Assembly (NCBI RefSeq): GCF_949628265.1
Contig: NC_088788.1
Coordinates: 16,306,001 to 16,370,000 of the forward strand
Length of the DNA stretch: 64,000 nucleotides
Direction: 5' to 3'
From: Cloeon dipterum
Lineage: Eukaryota > Arthropoda > Insecta > Ephemeroptera > Baetidae
Program-made: the position numbers and the translations under genes
Shown here: piece after piece, positions 1 to 11,286 of the stretch
Numbering within the stretch: position 1 is the stretch's first letter
Layout of the letters: each line of letters begins with the position of its first letter
Notes under the pieces: model-generated
The model's input: only the letters and a program-made list of their open reading frames with translations
Told to the model about the DNA's origin: nothing
Database searches by the model: none

Positions 1-225
1 CTATCGATTGTGAAATTTACTACGTATATAATTGTTTAGATACAAAATCCAAATATTTAATGGGCTTTACTATTAAATATAGTTCAGAATTTTTTTTAGG
101 TCTTGGTTTTTTTCACATTGTCTGTAATCCAGAGGTTTTCGAGATTTTTGTATAAGTTGTTTTCGATTTTCATATTGTTACTGAATACAGAAATGCTATT
201 AATGCAATTAATAACAAAAACATAC

Positions 226-853
226 CTGTAGTTTCAAGCGCGTCCTCTCCAAAGAAAGATCCCTCATTATAAACTCTTTCGAAGAAAACTGCTCCGATGT
301 TTTTTCATCTGCGTAAAATCAAATTAATTGATTGTGAGTAGACAAACAATATGAGAATCGTGTGAACCTTGCATTGTACTGCTATGAAATGCTGAGATTT
401 GTGTAATACTATTTTCAAGCTTTTAGGCACTAAAATAATAATGTGTCCAATTTGCGCACACGCAGCTTGATTGTCCAATAGCAGTGAGCTTTATCATCAG
501 CGTAGTAATAAAAATGAAAATAAATGTTAACGAAGTTTAGATGATAGTGCACTTGTACTCAACTTGTTTTTCTTCAAGTGCATGCACACTTTACTCATTT
601 CTCAATTAAATCCATATTTCAAATGACTATAGCGCTATATAAGACTACTTTAATTATTAGAGAAGAGATAAGAAAATATTGAGCTCAAATGTCGCCGCTC
701 TTCATCCTCACCCATGCTGTCAATCTTCCAGAGCGCCCTTCCCATCGGAAGCTCAGCATTTTCATTCTCAATCGCTGTCTCGACGGAGTTCACATCGTTC
801 TCGTTGCAGACGATCAGTTTTTGCCGCCGCCTTTTCCGCCTGTTATCTTTCAT
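226..853 (-). CDS. Unrecognised protein, N-terminal two exons (partial gene leaving the left edge)
   Basis: Two exons on the minus strand join in phase. Exon 1 is 853-712, with an ATG at 853-851, and ends after one base of a codon at a GTGAGG donor. Exon 2 is 308-226, after a TTTTACGCAG acceptor and before a GTATGT donor. The split codon becomes Asp and the open frame continues for 27 codons, so about 75 residues are visible. The N-terminus is strongly basic (KDNRRKRRRQK) and could be a nuclear localisation signal; the rest is charged and helix-prone. The gene continues beyond position 1 of the window. I do not recognise a family. It is head-to-head with RpS21, with about 380 bp between the start codons. 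A readthrough of exon 1 would end at 650, so the spliced model rests on splice-site quality and phase alone. Confidence 0.55.
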
Positions 854-1233
854 ATTTGACGAATGGCGATAAACGCGGCGGCGAAACGACCGTCAAAATG
901 GTCTTGCTTAATCGAATTATCAATCTCTCTCTCAATAATCGATACACGCGCGAGGCGCGAGTGGCTTGCGAAACAACCTTGCCACATAGGCTTCCCGCGT
1001 GACACCTTTCGCGCCTTTTCTCCTTGAAACCTCTAAAGTTGGCAATGGTTATGTTGGCTAGCCTGATCCTGCCTCTCCAAGCCTCTACCACTTTATAACA
1101 AACGCCATATTGACTTTTGCCTGTCTACGTTTACAGGTCTGTAATTTAGCCGAAATCACGACTGATTTTCGCTGCCGGCGTTCATTTTTCTGTACTAATT
1201 TGGTTCCTTTTGCTCTGCAGTCAAATTTAAACA
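854..1233. promoter_or_regulatory. Shared divergent promoter region between the unknown gene and RpS21
   Basis: This stretch separates two divergently oriented start codons. It is richer in CG dinucleotides than the flanking introns. A pyrimidine tract at about 1014-1023 (CCTTTTCTCC) resembles the TCT/TOP initiator of ribosomal protein genes. The CTCTGCAG acceptor ending at 1220 suggests that the RpS21 5' UTR is itself split by an intron. The exact start sites are not determined. Confidence 0.4.
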
Positions 1234-2283
1234 ATGGAAAACGACGCAGGAGAATTCGTGGACTTGTATTGCCCGCGCAAATGGTAAGAAACCGATCGCC
1301 AGCATGAACCACACGTGGGTCCTTGCTTGAAAACATAACTTTAGTTTCGATTGAATTGAACCTTTTTGATCATGTCTGATTTAATTTTCAGCTCTGCTAG
1401 CAATCGCATTATTAGCGCGAAGGACCACGCGTCCATCCAAATCACTATTTGCGATGTGGATGCCAATGGAAGGATGGCTTCCACCAACAAACAGTACGCC
1501 ATCTGCGGCGCCATCAGGAGAATGGTGAGCATGTTTTTACCAGCTATGTAAATTCTCTAAAAATGGTTCCAAAAATGCTATACATAATAATAATTATTAA
1601 TTTTCTCTCATGACGTGAGTGTTAAAACGAATAACAGCGACCTGTTACTCTAGGGGGATGGAACCCTAAAATTAAGAACGGTAACATTACAGTTTTCGCC
1701 ACTCCTACTTTAATAATATGGGGTACATACTCATATGAACTGGCGAGATGTGTAACCCGGCAGAAACTGAATTTACCATAATGATGTACTGAGTAAGTGA
1801 GGATTGAGGAAACCAAAGGTTGAAAAGATTGCCGTCAAACGCAGCGAATATGGTAAAGTTACAGTTTTTGCCGGATTACACATCTCGCCAGTTCCAATGA
1901 GAATCACATTTTAAAGAAGGGGCGGAGAAAACGAACTTTTCCACTATATATGATGCAAAATTCGGAAAAAACAGACTAATTTGAGAAGTCTGGGTACAGG
2001 GTTTTGATATCCAGTGTTTTTATTAAGACATTTTTAGTATCAATTTTTATAGAGGACCAATTTTAATTTATGCATTTGGGGTAGCCACGCATCTCATTAG
2101 TAAGAGCAAATAATTCAGGACTTGTTGTGTTATAGGGAGAGTCCGATGACTGCATTGGTAGGCTAGCCAAGAAGGACGGAATTTTGCCCAAGTAAGCATA
2201 GTTCCTCAAGAAATCTTTTTTATTATACCTTTTTACTTCTGGATACTAATTTGCTCTTCCTTTTCTGTTTCAGGAACTTCTAA
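1234..2283 (+). CDS. RpS21: 40S ribosomal protein S21 (eS21)
   Basis: The coding exons are 1234-1283, 1392-1524, 2136-2191 and 2274-2283, all with GT-AG borders and consistent phase. The product is 82 residues, matching the usual 81-83 of eS21. It begins [20 protein letters not shown] and contains the family-typical stretches KDHASIQI and [20 protein letters not shown]. It is a structural component of the small ribosomal subunit with a role in 18S rRNA maturation. The last coding exon holds only ten bases, giving Asn-Phe-stop. A poly(A) signal AATAAA follows at 2288-2293. The gene is tail-to-tail with the selenocysteine lyase gene (stop codons 77 bp apart) and head-to-head with an unknown gene. 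Intron 2 (1525-2135) contains a foldback sequence listed separately. Confidence 0.97.
1728..1902. repeat. Inverted repeat (foldback) in RpS21 intron 2
   Basis: Arms at about 1728-1780 and 1849-1902 are near-perfect reverse complements over some 50 bp. They share the core AACTGGCGAGATGTGTAA, followed by a CCGGCA-AAACTG block and TTTACCATA. The loop is about 68 bp. I see no open frame in it. It could be a degenerate MITE, a hairpin RNA source or a decayed foldback element. Confidence 0.75.
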
Positions 2284-2287
2284 ATCC

Positions 2288-2324
2288 AATAAAAAAATAT
2301 AAAATCCAAACACACTGGTTTATT
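2288..2324. terminator. Facing poly(A) signals of RpS21 (+) and selenocysteine lyase (-)
   Basis: AATAAA on the plus strand lies at 2288-2293, just past the RpS21 stop. AATAAA on the minus strand corresponds to plus-strand TTTATT at 2319-2324, just past the lyase stop at 2361. If each cleaves 15-25 nt downstream as usual, the two mRNAs overlap at their 3' ends by a few tens of bases. Confidence 0.6.
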
Positions 2325-2360
2325 TTCTAAATGTTATAAAATTCCCAGTTTGAATTCGCT

Positions 2361-4177
2361 TTAAGACTGGTTTTCCTTTTTCTTTTTACCATCTTTCAAG
2401 ATGCGAATTGCATTTGCCAAGTCTTGAACTGCATCATCAATTTCAGATTTGGAAGTGAGCAATCCTATGCTCAGGCGGATAGTGCTCCTGGCCAGTTCTG
2501 GCGAAAGTCCAGAATTTGATAGGATGGCTAAAATAAGGAAAACGTTAACATAAGTCTCAATATTAGATTTTAAGAATTTATTTATACCTGAAGGCTTGTC
2601 CTGGGAGTGGCAAGCAGCGCCAACACTCGCTTCGACTCGATGGCACTTGCGTAGGATATCTGATCCTGAGAATTTTTCATTGGTCAGCAGAGAAACGCTG
2701 CAAGTGTTTGGCAAGAACGGAATGTCAGGGTTTCTGAAGTGAATTACGGCACACTCTCCAAATCTCTCCTGGAGTAATATTATCATTATCAAGATAATCG
2801 ATAGGATTTCAATAAGCGTACTTTGAGTTTTTCTTCTAGATACTCTCGGAAGCAAATGAACAGCGACTGGTTTTGATTAAAAAATTGTGCAGCCAGAGCG
2901 GCTGCTTTCCCTAAGCCAATTGTCATTGGAGCATTTTCAGTTCCGGGTCTGATTCCATTTTCTTGGCCTCCGCCGTAGAACATTGGATAAATAGGAGTGG
3001 CAGAATTTGGACCTCGTACGTACAGACAACCTATCCGAGGACCGTAAAACTGAAACAATAATTTTTAATTGAAAAATCTTACTCTGGTTTGCAAGTCAGA
3101 TCGGATTCTGAGATTCACTGGACTAGGCCAATTGGGGCCAAAATCCTGAAACTGATTTTAGTTGTTAATTACATGGAACAATTTGAAATTTTTTATATAA
3201 AATATTAATTTTGTTAACTATGGATTTAACATTAATTTCTGGATATATTTTGACATGCTTCTCAATGGCTGCTTTTTCTAGCCAATATTTCATTATTAGT
3301 CAAAATAACAAAATTGATTAACTACCTTGTGCCCTACAATAGTCAGGTAATCAACTAGCAAGTCCTCGACATCAACAGGGATTTTTCCAATAGCTTGGGC
3401 TGCATCAGTATGATACAGAATTTTAATTAATCCGTCTGCTATGCGCTTCCGGTTGACTCTCTGCAATTGTCTGTCATCCACCGAGTTATTTAATAACACC
3501 TAAAATGTTCTAATTAAATATTTACCTTCCAATTTCAGCTACTGGCATGATGACACCAGTTTCGTTGTTGGCCATCATCATTGTAATCAGGCAAGTGTTT
3601 GGTCTCACTGCTGACAGTAGATCTTCAGCAACGATCACTCCTTTTTTAGTGACAGGAACGATGGTAACATCTGACATAAGATTCTTTAGTTAAAATATCA
3701 ATTTATCTCTATGTAGGAATTAAATTACCTATCAAACCATCTTCCTGAAGTCGTTTTATCGGCAGGATCACAGAATCGTGCTCAACATTGGTTGTGATCA
3801 CATGTGGAATGCCACTTAGTGGACTTTTTTGTTTCTCATTCCACTCTTTTAAGTACTTGGTTGTGCCAAAAATGACCATGTTATTAGACTGCAAGCGGCG
3901 AGAAATTAGTAATTTAAGTAATACATAATTAAATATAATTTCACATTACCTCTGTTCCTCCAGAGGTGAATATAATGTCTTCGCTGTGCGGCGTGCCAAC
4001 CAGTTTAGCAATATTAGTTCTGGCCTCTTCGATCTTTTCTTTCACAATTAACCCACGAAGATATGGCGAGCTGGGGTTGCCCCAGTAATGGGGGTTGACC
4101 TCCCTCAGGCAGTCGACGACCTCTGGGGCCAGCGGAGTCGTTGCATTGTAGTCAAGGTAAATATTATTATTCCGCAT
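2361..4177 (-). CDS. SCLY: Selenocysteine lyase (class V PLP aminotransferase fold)
   Basis: Seven coding exons on the minus strand are 4177-3950, 3888-3729, 3670-3526, 3470-3326, 3049-2822, 2768-2588 and 2527-2361, in phase throughout, giving about 417 residues. The enzyme decomposes L-selenocysteine to alanine and selenide with pyridoxal phosphate. Evidence is the N-terminal [16 protein letters not shown] motif, SGGTESNN, the HTDAAQA-GK segment, the PLP lysine in LTIVGHK (about residue 226), [14 protein letters not shown], and the catalytic cysteine in ASVGAACHS (about residue 355). The ASVGAACHS and FYGPRIG-LYVRG segments match animal SCLY better than mitochondrial NFS1, and no mitochondrial targeting segment is visible. 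The codons just before the ATG at 4177 are open to a splice acceptor at about 4190, so a 5' UTR exon probably lies upstream. The C-terminus is unusually lysine-rich. Confidence 0.93.
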
Positions 4178-4909
4178 CTTCACTTGAAATCTGAAATAAA
4201 CTCTATTAAGTGATTGATATTCTAAGCGAAAAATATAATTTTTAACACTTCAAGTTATCTCTTGAACCATCAGCAGTTGATGCTGTCAGACCACACTCTG
4301 ATATCACTGGAAATAAAGCGCCGGCGTTGTAAGGCGATTCAATAATATGTTTTTATCAACATCAACTTTTTTATTGGACTAGACTGTTGGCTGTTTGTGA
4401 TTAAAGGTCTGTCAGGGGAAATAATAATAATAATAACAACAACGAACCAGCAAGAACCAGGCAAGAACCCAGAAAACTTGACGTTCCTCCTACAGATGTC
4501 AGTGTCGTTGTGGCACAATGACAAACAGCTGGGGTGTTAATTAAATTTTTCGTGTAATTAGGCAAAATGTTGATTTAAAATAAATTGAAAAATATTAAAA
4601 TCATGATATTTCATCTTGATTTAAATAATCTAGATTGATTTTGATTATTATGGTTTGGTCCCGCGCTAAAATTCAAATTCAATTTAGAGTCGCGCCCCTT
4701 TTGCTTGGTCTCCTGATTCCACTTACCTAGAGTCCACACTACACTTACCAGCCGCGCGCATTCCGCCCCTTTCGCCTTGATCCATGATTGACCGCCAAAA
4801 TCGCTGAAACACACTCAGTCTGCTCAGTCAGTCATCTGCTTAGCACAAACAAATTTTGTTGTGCTTTTTCTTTTGGATTTACATCAAATCGACAATTAGC
4901 ACAGTAAGC
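4178..4909. promoter_or_regulatory. Divergent intergenic region between SCLY and the RPA3-like gene
   Basis: No coding frame is supported here. It contains a short AAT/AAC trinucleotide repeat (about 4420-4443). Three TCAGTC initiator-like motifs lie close together at 4815-4833, about 80-95 bp upstream of the RPA3 ATG, and are the most likely start site for the plus-strand transcript. A splice acceptor on the minus strand near 4190 implies that the SCLY 5' UTR begins within this region. Confidence 0.45.
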
Positions 4910-5367
4910 ATGGACATTCTCTGCGTCCGAACACTGGGAGAGAATCTTAAATCGTTAGTTGGTCGCAACGTCGTGTTGATAGGCTTTGTTCAGAGCGTAA
5001 GACCTGGAAATATTAATTTTGTTAACGCCGTTGTTGACAGGTTATGTTTAACAGGTTCACAGCAGCAACTCGTCGATTAATCTGCGAACCACAGACCAGA
5101 TCATTGTCAACGTCACTTTCCCGGACAGCCTGCCGGACGCTCCAACTGGGTACATTCAAGTGTGGGGAACTGTTGAGAACCAATGTACTGTCAACGCTGA
5201 GGATTACTGGCAGTTCACAAGTGAGCAACCCTTTGGTAAGGATTTATCTTTAAATCTGATTACCATCTCTAAAGTTTCTAAATTCAGATGAAAAATCATA
5301 CAATGGCGCTGTTCAAGCTATGACTGCACTGAAGGATTACGTCCACAGTCCACAAAGTTTAGATTAA
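4910..5367 (+). CDS. RPA3: Probable replication protein A 14 kDa subunit (single OB fold)
   Basis: Three coding exons (4910-4996, 5055-5235, 5288-5367) join in phase to give a 115-residue protein, against about 121 for human RPA3. The order fits an RPA14 OB fold: GRNVVLIGFVQSV at the first strands, a central IQVWGTVENQ strand comparable to the VEVVGRV element of the family, and a C-terminal helix FDEKSYNGAVQAMTALKDY comparable to FDLGLYNEAVKII in vertebrates. RPA3 is the small subunit of the heterotrimeric single-strand DNA-binding complex used in replication and repair, and acts in the nucleus. A poly(A) signal AATAAA is at 5380-5385. The family is fast evolving, so the assignment rests on length, fold pattern and the C-terminal helix. 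Confidence 0.78.
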
Positions 5368-5379
5368 CTGTAATTTGTA

Positions 5380-5417
5380 AATAAAATAGGGATTTATGAT
5401 GAAGTTTGAGTTTTATT
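5380..5417. terminator. Facing poly(A) signals of RPA3-like (+) and SNX19-like (-)
   Basis: AATAAA on the plus strand is at 5380-5385. The minus-strand AATAAA corresponds to TTTATT at 5412-5417. The arrangement repeats that seen between RpS21 and SCLY and again predicts overlapping 3' ends. Confidence 0.5.
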
Positions 5418-5547
5418 ACTGCATCATATTAGAATGGTCAACATAAATATATTTTTGATTAAACAATGAGGTAACTCTCAACATAACTCCTTACAAATAG
5501 ATTCAGGACTTGAATTTCGCACAGCCGACAAAAGATATAACGTCAAA

Positions 5548-8500
5548 TTACTTGATAGCCAAATAGGTGGCTAAAAGAGCGACGTCGAGGCCTAACTGCC
5601 TGTTGCTCGTTTCGCACGCGAACGCCCTTAGCAGCAAATCCCTGCCCTCGGTGACGCTACTGTTGCCCAGAACAAAGGACAGCCAGGTGGGCGGTACAAG
5701 CACCGCTGCCAGGGCCTTGTGGCCCTCCTCCCTGGTCGGCCGCACCAAAGGCGGTCCCGGCGCCAGCGCCAGTCTGCAGAGCCTGAGAAAAGTGAGCGCA
5801 GAGTGCGACGACCAGAGCTCCGAAGCGACGCTTTGCAGCCGGTTTTCCAGCCAGTGGGACAGCAGAGTTCTGACTGCGCCCAGAAGGGGACTCTGCCACA
5901 GCCAGCACGAGGGCGAAATTTCCTTCAGCAGGGTCTCCAGCAGACTGACCAGGGAACAATCTGGAAGGAGGGGGGGCCCAATGGGGGTCACTGGCGAGCA
6001 TGGTTTGTCGGGGAATGCTTCGCTTGCCGCTTCCACCACGCGGGAGGATAGGAATCGCTTTATGTCTCTGCCCAGCTCCTTCAGCTGCAACAATTTTTCA
6101 TATTCAAGGATTGAGATATTATTTCTTATTTTAAGGGTTTTTATTTTTGAATCTGCCCAAGAAAGCATATTGCCACTTAACTTGCTAAAAATCACCAAAT
6201 CAAATAATTAAAGTCATATCGTTTTGAGTCTACATGACTACATTTTAATTTCAATAAAACAATAAAGAAGACAGAAAAAAATATAAAATACCTGTGGAGG
6301 TCTTTCCATGAAGGAATGGCGAACGTCATAGAAGCCATGATTTTCAGACTGCTCAACAACCTGATCCTCAAAGTTGGGTAGCGCCGTTTTTATGGTGTGC
6401 AGAACATCGCTGACAGTCCTGGCGAAGAGACGGTCCAGCCGTTCAGAGGATCCTCTGGTGAACGCCATGGCAGTGGGGCTGCCATACGCCAGAAAGGTCT
6501 GCAGCGCCTCGCAACGTGCCAGAACAGGCTGCTCGCACAGCTGCTGCAAGTAGCGCTCCAGCACCGGCTGGCGTTGCGCTGTTGTCTGCTGACCTGCTTT
6601 GCTGAATGCCAGAGCGAGCCATTTTGAAGGCCCTTTAACACCTGTAGAGCGAGGCATAATGTATTCGATTTTTAAGAAAATAGTGAAAATTGGGAAAATT
6701 AAAGAGAAAGGCGAAGACAGGGTATATAAAAAACTACAACAAAATTTAAACAGTAAAATCTGCATAATGTAAAATAAATAATTTAAAATTTAAACATCCT
6801 AGTGTTTACAAGACACGCATGCTTCCACATTAAATTTGCAAATAAAAATAATAATATATATGATTAAATTCAATACCAATACTTGGTGTAAATAAAATTC
6901 TGTTTATATTTTAAACAAAATAAAATCGTTGAGAGAACAACGCATTTTCAAAAAAAATCTGTAAACAAATTATTTTTGAAATCATTTGATTTAGTGAGTC
7001 AAAAATAAAAATTAATGTAAGCAATAAATAAACTTAGTTTTGAGAGTTAAAACCGATTAGTACCTCGGAGGGCAGCTTTGAGGTGAGGCTGCTCTTCAAG
7101 TCGGGATTGCAGGTTGAGAAACTCTTGGAATCTGCGCTTGACCTGCATCACTGCCAGTCTGGGACCTCCATCCCCAATCACGACTACTTCATACTGAATG
7201 CAATAGAGTACATAAGGAAGACCGCTGCCTTCTGCCACGACCTCGTTGCCCACGATGGAGAGATTCATGAAAGGCCGGTCGTCATTCGGCAGTTCCGACG
7301 CCTTCTCTGCTTCATCTTTGGCCGCGAGCAAGGCCCTGAGTTTTGCTATTGAGGAGGCCAGGTCACTCGCCTCTTCATATTCGGGAGTTGCTTCCGCCTC
7401 CTCCTCCACCTCCTCGTCATAGTCCTGGCTCAACGGATCCCGAAATTCCTCTGTGGTGGTTGTGCTGAGGGAAAGAGTCTTAGGGCGCTCCGGTGGCAGG
7501 GCTTCCGTCTCCCCTCCAAGACCCCAGGCCATCTGAGTTTGCAGCCAGCCAGGGTCTGCCACCAGGGAAAGGGCACTGATCAGGGCTCCGTGAGCCAGCA
7601 AGGATGACAGTAGAGGTCCGGTTGGCGGTGCGCACAGCTCAGGGGGAAGGAGGGACATGACCAGGGTTTCGGCTGTGATGTTCAGGGCCATCTCTTCGTC
7701 TGTTTTAGGCCTGAAGCAAAATTTTATCATGCCTTAAGGGAACAAAACACCAATTAAAATTTAGACTGGCTACTCTGCATGTTTGACAATAATTAGCCAC
7801 AGGGTGTACCTTTTTTGATTTTTCAATTTCCTGCTCATTTAAACAGCAGTTTTGACTTTATTTTTGTAGTTAATCAAGAAAATTGGGGTAAATTTTTCCA
7901 AATAATGTACTTTTCTTTGGAAAAAACTAACTCTATCCTTGCTGTTTATAGATATTTTTTAAGGTCCAGAAAAAACTGGACAGAACGTTGGGTGGCAATA
8001 ATCTAACATAATCTAAGAAAATTAAAAAAAGAGACAAATTATGGATCCCAATAAGATTTTAGTGATTCTTTTAAAATAAAAAACCTTTCGATTTTTCTAC
8101 AAATTTTTTGAAATTAGTTGAAAAAGTTTTCTCACCAAGGGCCACCTTTGATGCGTCGCGCGTGCCCAATGGACAACGTAAGCACAGCCCTGGCAGCTTG
8201 GACAGGAGTGACTCTCCGAACACACGTTTCAATTTCCATGGCAGCCCTTGTAAACGCAACCCTTGACATTCTGGGGAAGTCTGCGTCTCTCGGGCTCAGC
8301 GAGTCGAACCATCCGGCGATGAGAATGGCGTGCAGCTCACCAAGTAGTAGCTCAATTTCGCAGCGGACAGCATCTGTCCTATCGCTTTGGACGACTGGTT
8401 TGCTTCTGCACAGTAAACCGACGTCTCTAGCCATGCTGATGTATGAGTCTACGGTTTCCACTGAGAAGTACAAAAAATCCATGATTATATATTTCAAGAT

Positions 8501-9091
8501 AAAATAAATTACTCGATAATGATATAAAGAAGCTGGAAAATTTATTTCCCATAGATAAATACCTGCAAAAGGGAATTTATGAAAAAAAGTCTAGACCGGT
8601 CAAAAAATTTTAAATCTTTATATGGTTTGAAACACGATAATAGTTCTAGATGGAAAAGGAAATGTTTCCAACACTATAATGTACTATATATATATATATA
8701 GCCAAGAGAGAAAATTAAAAAAAATTTGTACATAAAGATCAATTTCAAAGAAAACTATTTATTAACAAAAAATTTATAAGGCTATAAACTCTGGTGGAAA
8801 TTTGTCATTCTTCATCAAGACATTTATTTTTCTATTTACATAAATTTCATTCAACAAAACGAAATTAAGTACGACATTATGATAAATACCTGACAGAGGC
8901 TTGTGGACATTTATCAGAGCCTCCAGGCCAGATTGCACGGAAAAAGCTGTGAGCCATGCGACGCCAGCAACGTAGAGCAGTCCGAGCAGTGACCAAGGTG
9001 TCGGGGACAGTAACTGGGTTAGCAGGTACCCCACGGTCCCCAGGGCTGAAGCCCCACAAAAGAGGCAGAGACCCAGCAAAATTTGCATCAT
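5548..9091 (-). CDS. SNX19: Sorting nexin, SNX19-like (TM - PXA - PX - nexin C)
   Basis: Five coding exons on the minus strand are 9091-8890, 8460-8136, 7710-7064, 6641-6292 and 6084-5548, in phase, giving about 686 residues. The N-terminus (MMQILLGLCLFCGASALG onward, residues 1-55) holds two hydrophobic segments that should anchor the protein, probably at the ER. A PXA region follows (residues about 70-250), then an acidic, Glu-rich linker. A PX domain starts near residue 324 with FMNLSIVG and has the RRFQEFLNLQ motif and the GVKGPSKW loop typical of phosphoinositide-binding PX folds. The C-terminus (residues about 510-686) matches a nexin C region. No RGS domain lies between PXA and PX, which fits SNX19 rather than SNX13, SNX14 or SNX25. 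An in-frame TGA directly precedes the ATG pair at 9091, fixing the start. SNX19 orthologues are usually longer (about 990 residues in human). Confidence 0.85.
6642..7063 (-). other. SNX19-like intron, AT-rich, no other feature seen
   Basis: The intron between the two exons that share the PX domain. It is very AT-rich, and I see no repeat or RNA gene. The other long introns of this gene (7711-8135 and 8461-8889) are similar; the last carries a short TA run at about 8685-8700. Confidence 0.6.
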
Positions 9092-10313
9092 TCAATCGGC
9101 TGTGCTGGAAGAGCTGGACTGCAGATTCAACTTGCTTTTGGAAAACTCTTGCCGAGGCCTGACATTTAGACGATCCATTCTAAGTTTCACATTTAAGTCT
9201 GTTGACGATCGTTTGACTTTTTAGAAGAAAAATCAAAACAAGTTTCATATGATCGCAGTAAGCAGAAAACGGCACGCCCACGTGTTACACACTCAACTAC
9301 CAACTTAACAAAGAGCGGGAAACTAAACATAATAGTGTGTTGAGTACTAGAAACAAATTAAATAAAATAAAAGCTTTCACCAAATATAAGTTACTAAAAA
9401 TTCATGCAGAACAAAGAAAATTCAGAAACAATTTAAGGCTGAGGAACATGATAACGCAATTTGCCATTTTAGTTGGCACAGCGACGCTCGCTTGTCTTTG
9501 GTGTTGGTGCTTATTCATCTGGTGCTCAAGTCGGCCGCAAACGTCGCTGTCATTTCTGTTTTTAATTGTGAAAAGTTCGCAATGCACTTTATAAACGAGT
9601 GTCTGAATTCTTCAAATTTTCGTTCAATCGCTACAAGAGCCGTCTAGATGAGTGTCTAGAATTCAGGTAAGAACTTGGAATGCGACTTTGACGCGTAGTC
9701 GATAATCTGCTCGCTTGCGGAGGCAAGTTATGTGCGGTGCTCGTCGTGGTCTGCTTACGACCAGGCACCTGCTGTGTGGAGAACATGTTTATAAATAATG
9801 AGAGTGGGATGGGACCGTCCCCTAATGTTCTGCACCGCGTGTTAAATTTTCGCAATTTTTCCTTTTCTTACGCGAGACGAATTTATTTTAGCATAATTAT
9901 AGTAAAGTTGTATGTTCGTCTGCTGAGTAAAATACAATTTTTGGTTAACGAAGAGGAACGATTCTGAATCACTTGATTTGTTGTGGTTGGCTTATACTTG
10001 ATTTTCCACTTTTTGCTTGCGCGGAATCTTAATTGGAAGCTGATATATCATTCTCCAATAAACCCAATAAACAATAAAAAAATGCTTTTGAATGAAAAAA
10101 TTCGCAGAGACTTGCTTTACTTGCGGAAAATAATTTATAATTTTAAAAAATATGATTTTTTTAAGTTGTTGAACCTAACTGCGTTCAAAGAGCCTCGTCG
10201 GTTCCAAAATAATGTGGTGTTCACATATCGATAACGAAACAAAAGAAGTTAATAAATAAAAAATACACCTTGGTAGGACAATTTTATCAAAAATATTTTT
10301 TTGCTTCTTTCAG

Positions 10314-10400
10314 TTTCGTCGCACATCCTTCAATCCCGTCTGGCGGGCCTGAACTCGTGATCAGCTATGAGCAGAGCTGAGGAAAATGTCTCGAATTCAA
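10314..10400 (+). other. Candidate non-coding upstream exon
   Basis: A pyrimidine-rich acceptor (TTGCTTCTTTCAG) precedes 10314 and a good donor (CAA|GTGAGT) follows 10400. A GTAAGA donor at 9667, ending a possible first exon at 9666, could be its partner. The exon ends in phase 0 for its only ATG, whereas the HDAC4 common exon at 41911 needs phase 1, so it could only be 5' UTR or part of an unrelated non-coding transcript. Confidence 0.25.
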
Positions 10401-11286
10401 GTGAGTATAGCGCTTTTTCTAAATATTCATTGCGTGTCAAGCGTCGGGAAAATCGTTGCGCCAACCAACAAGTGCCGCGGTCTGTTTGTCCAGCTGAAAC
10501 TGGTGCGTGACGACTTTCAAAAAATGACCCAATTGAAATGGCCGGAAAAGGGTTTATCGCACGTTTTTGCGTTTTCGGCTCTCACGCGAGCAATCGCACC
10601 GCGCGACTTGGCCGGGACAAAAAAGAAATAATTCTGGCTCCAAACATGGAAGTCAAGAGCTGCTGATTCTTTTTGTTGTCGCAAGAAACAACGCACGCCG
10701 ATTGGCGGAAAAGTGTTTATGCATTCAGAGGCGGCCGGCCAGCCGACGGGCGGGGTGTGATGGGAATTTTATCTAACCACTGATTGGCACGAGAATCTCA
10801 TTTCGATTCAATCTCCGCCACGACGACCCTTTCGCATTCGTTAGACGCGTCCAACAATTGAAACTGAGCGAGACTAGCGAGAGTGAATGAATTAGTTATA
10901 GTGAGAGCCGCCCGACCACCGGTTGACGCGGAATTTCGGTTTCAGTTCCGACAGGAGAGGAAGTAGTGCGCACAAACGTCGGTGTAATTTTAGAAAAAAA
11001 ATTAAACCCCTATAGTATGGTCTAGGATATGGGCAGCGTCGAAAATGATAATGCGAGACGGCAGACAGGAAGCGGCTTATCTTTTGAATGCAAGTGGCAG
11101 GAAAGATTTTCCCCTAAAATCTAAATTACGTGGCTCAAGTATTTTAGAGAAAAGAAAAAAATGAATACTTTACGTTATCGGTCCAGCCCATGCAGACGAA
11201 TTATCGGCTAGTGCTTGCTAGAAAACTGCATACATAATATTCTTGGTCTATACGCATTTTTTAATAAAAATTTAGTTTACGCCAGA

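Noticed and set aside
4856..4909. Upstream in-frame extension of the RPA3-like protein
   Set aside because: It begins with TTG rather than ATG. The ATG at 4910 gives a protein of the expected length.
5567..6211. Long plus-strand open frame of 214 codons
   Set aside because: It is antisense to the last SNX19-like exon, whose minus-strand frame matches a known domain and closes in phase with its neighbours.
9337..9594. Plus-strand frame of 85 codons with a hydrophobic stretch
   Set aside because: No family resemblance, and the sequence context is AT-rich intergenic DNA. The hydrophobic run alone is not evidence for a gene.
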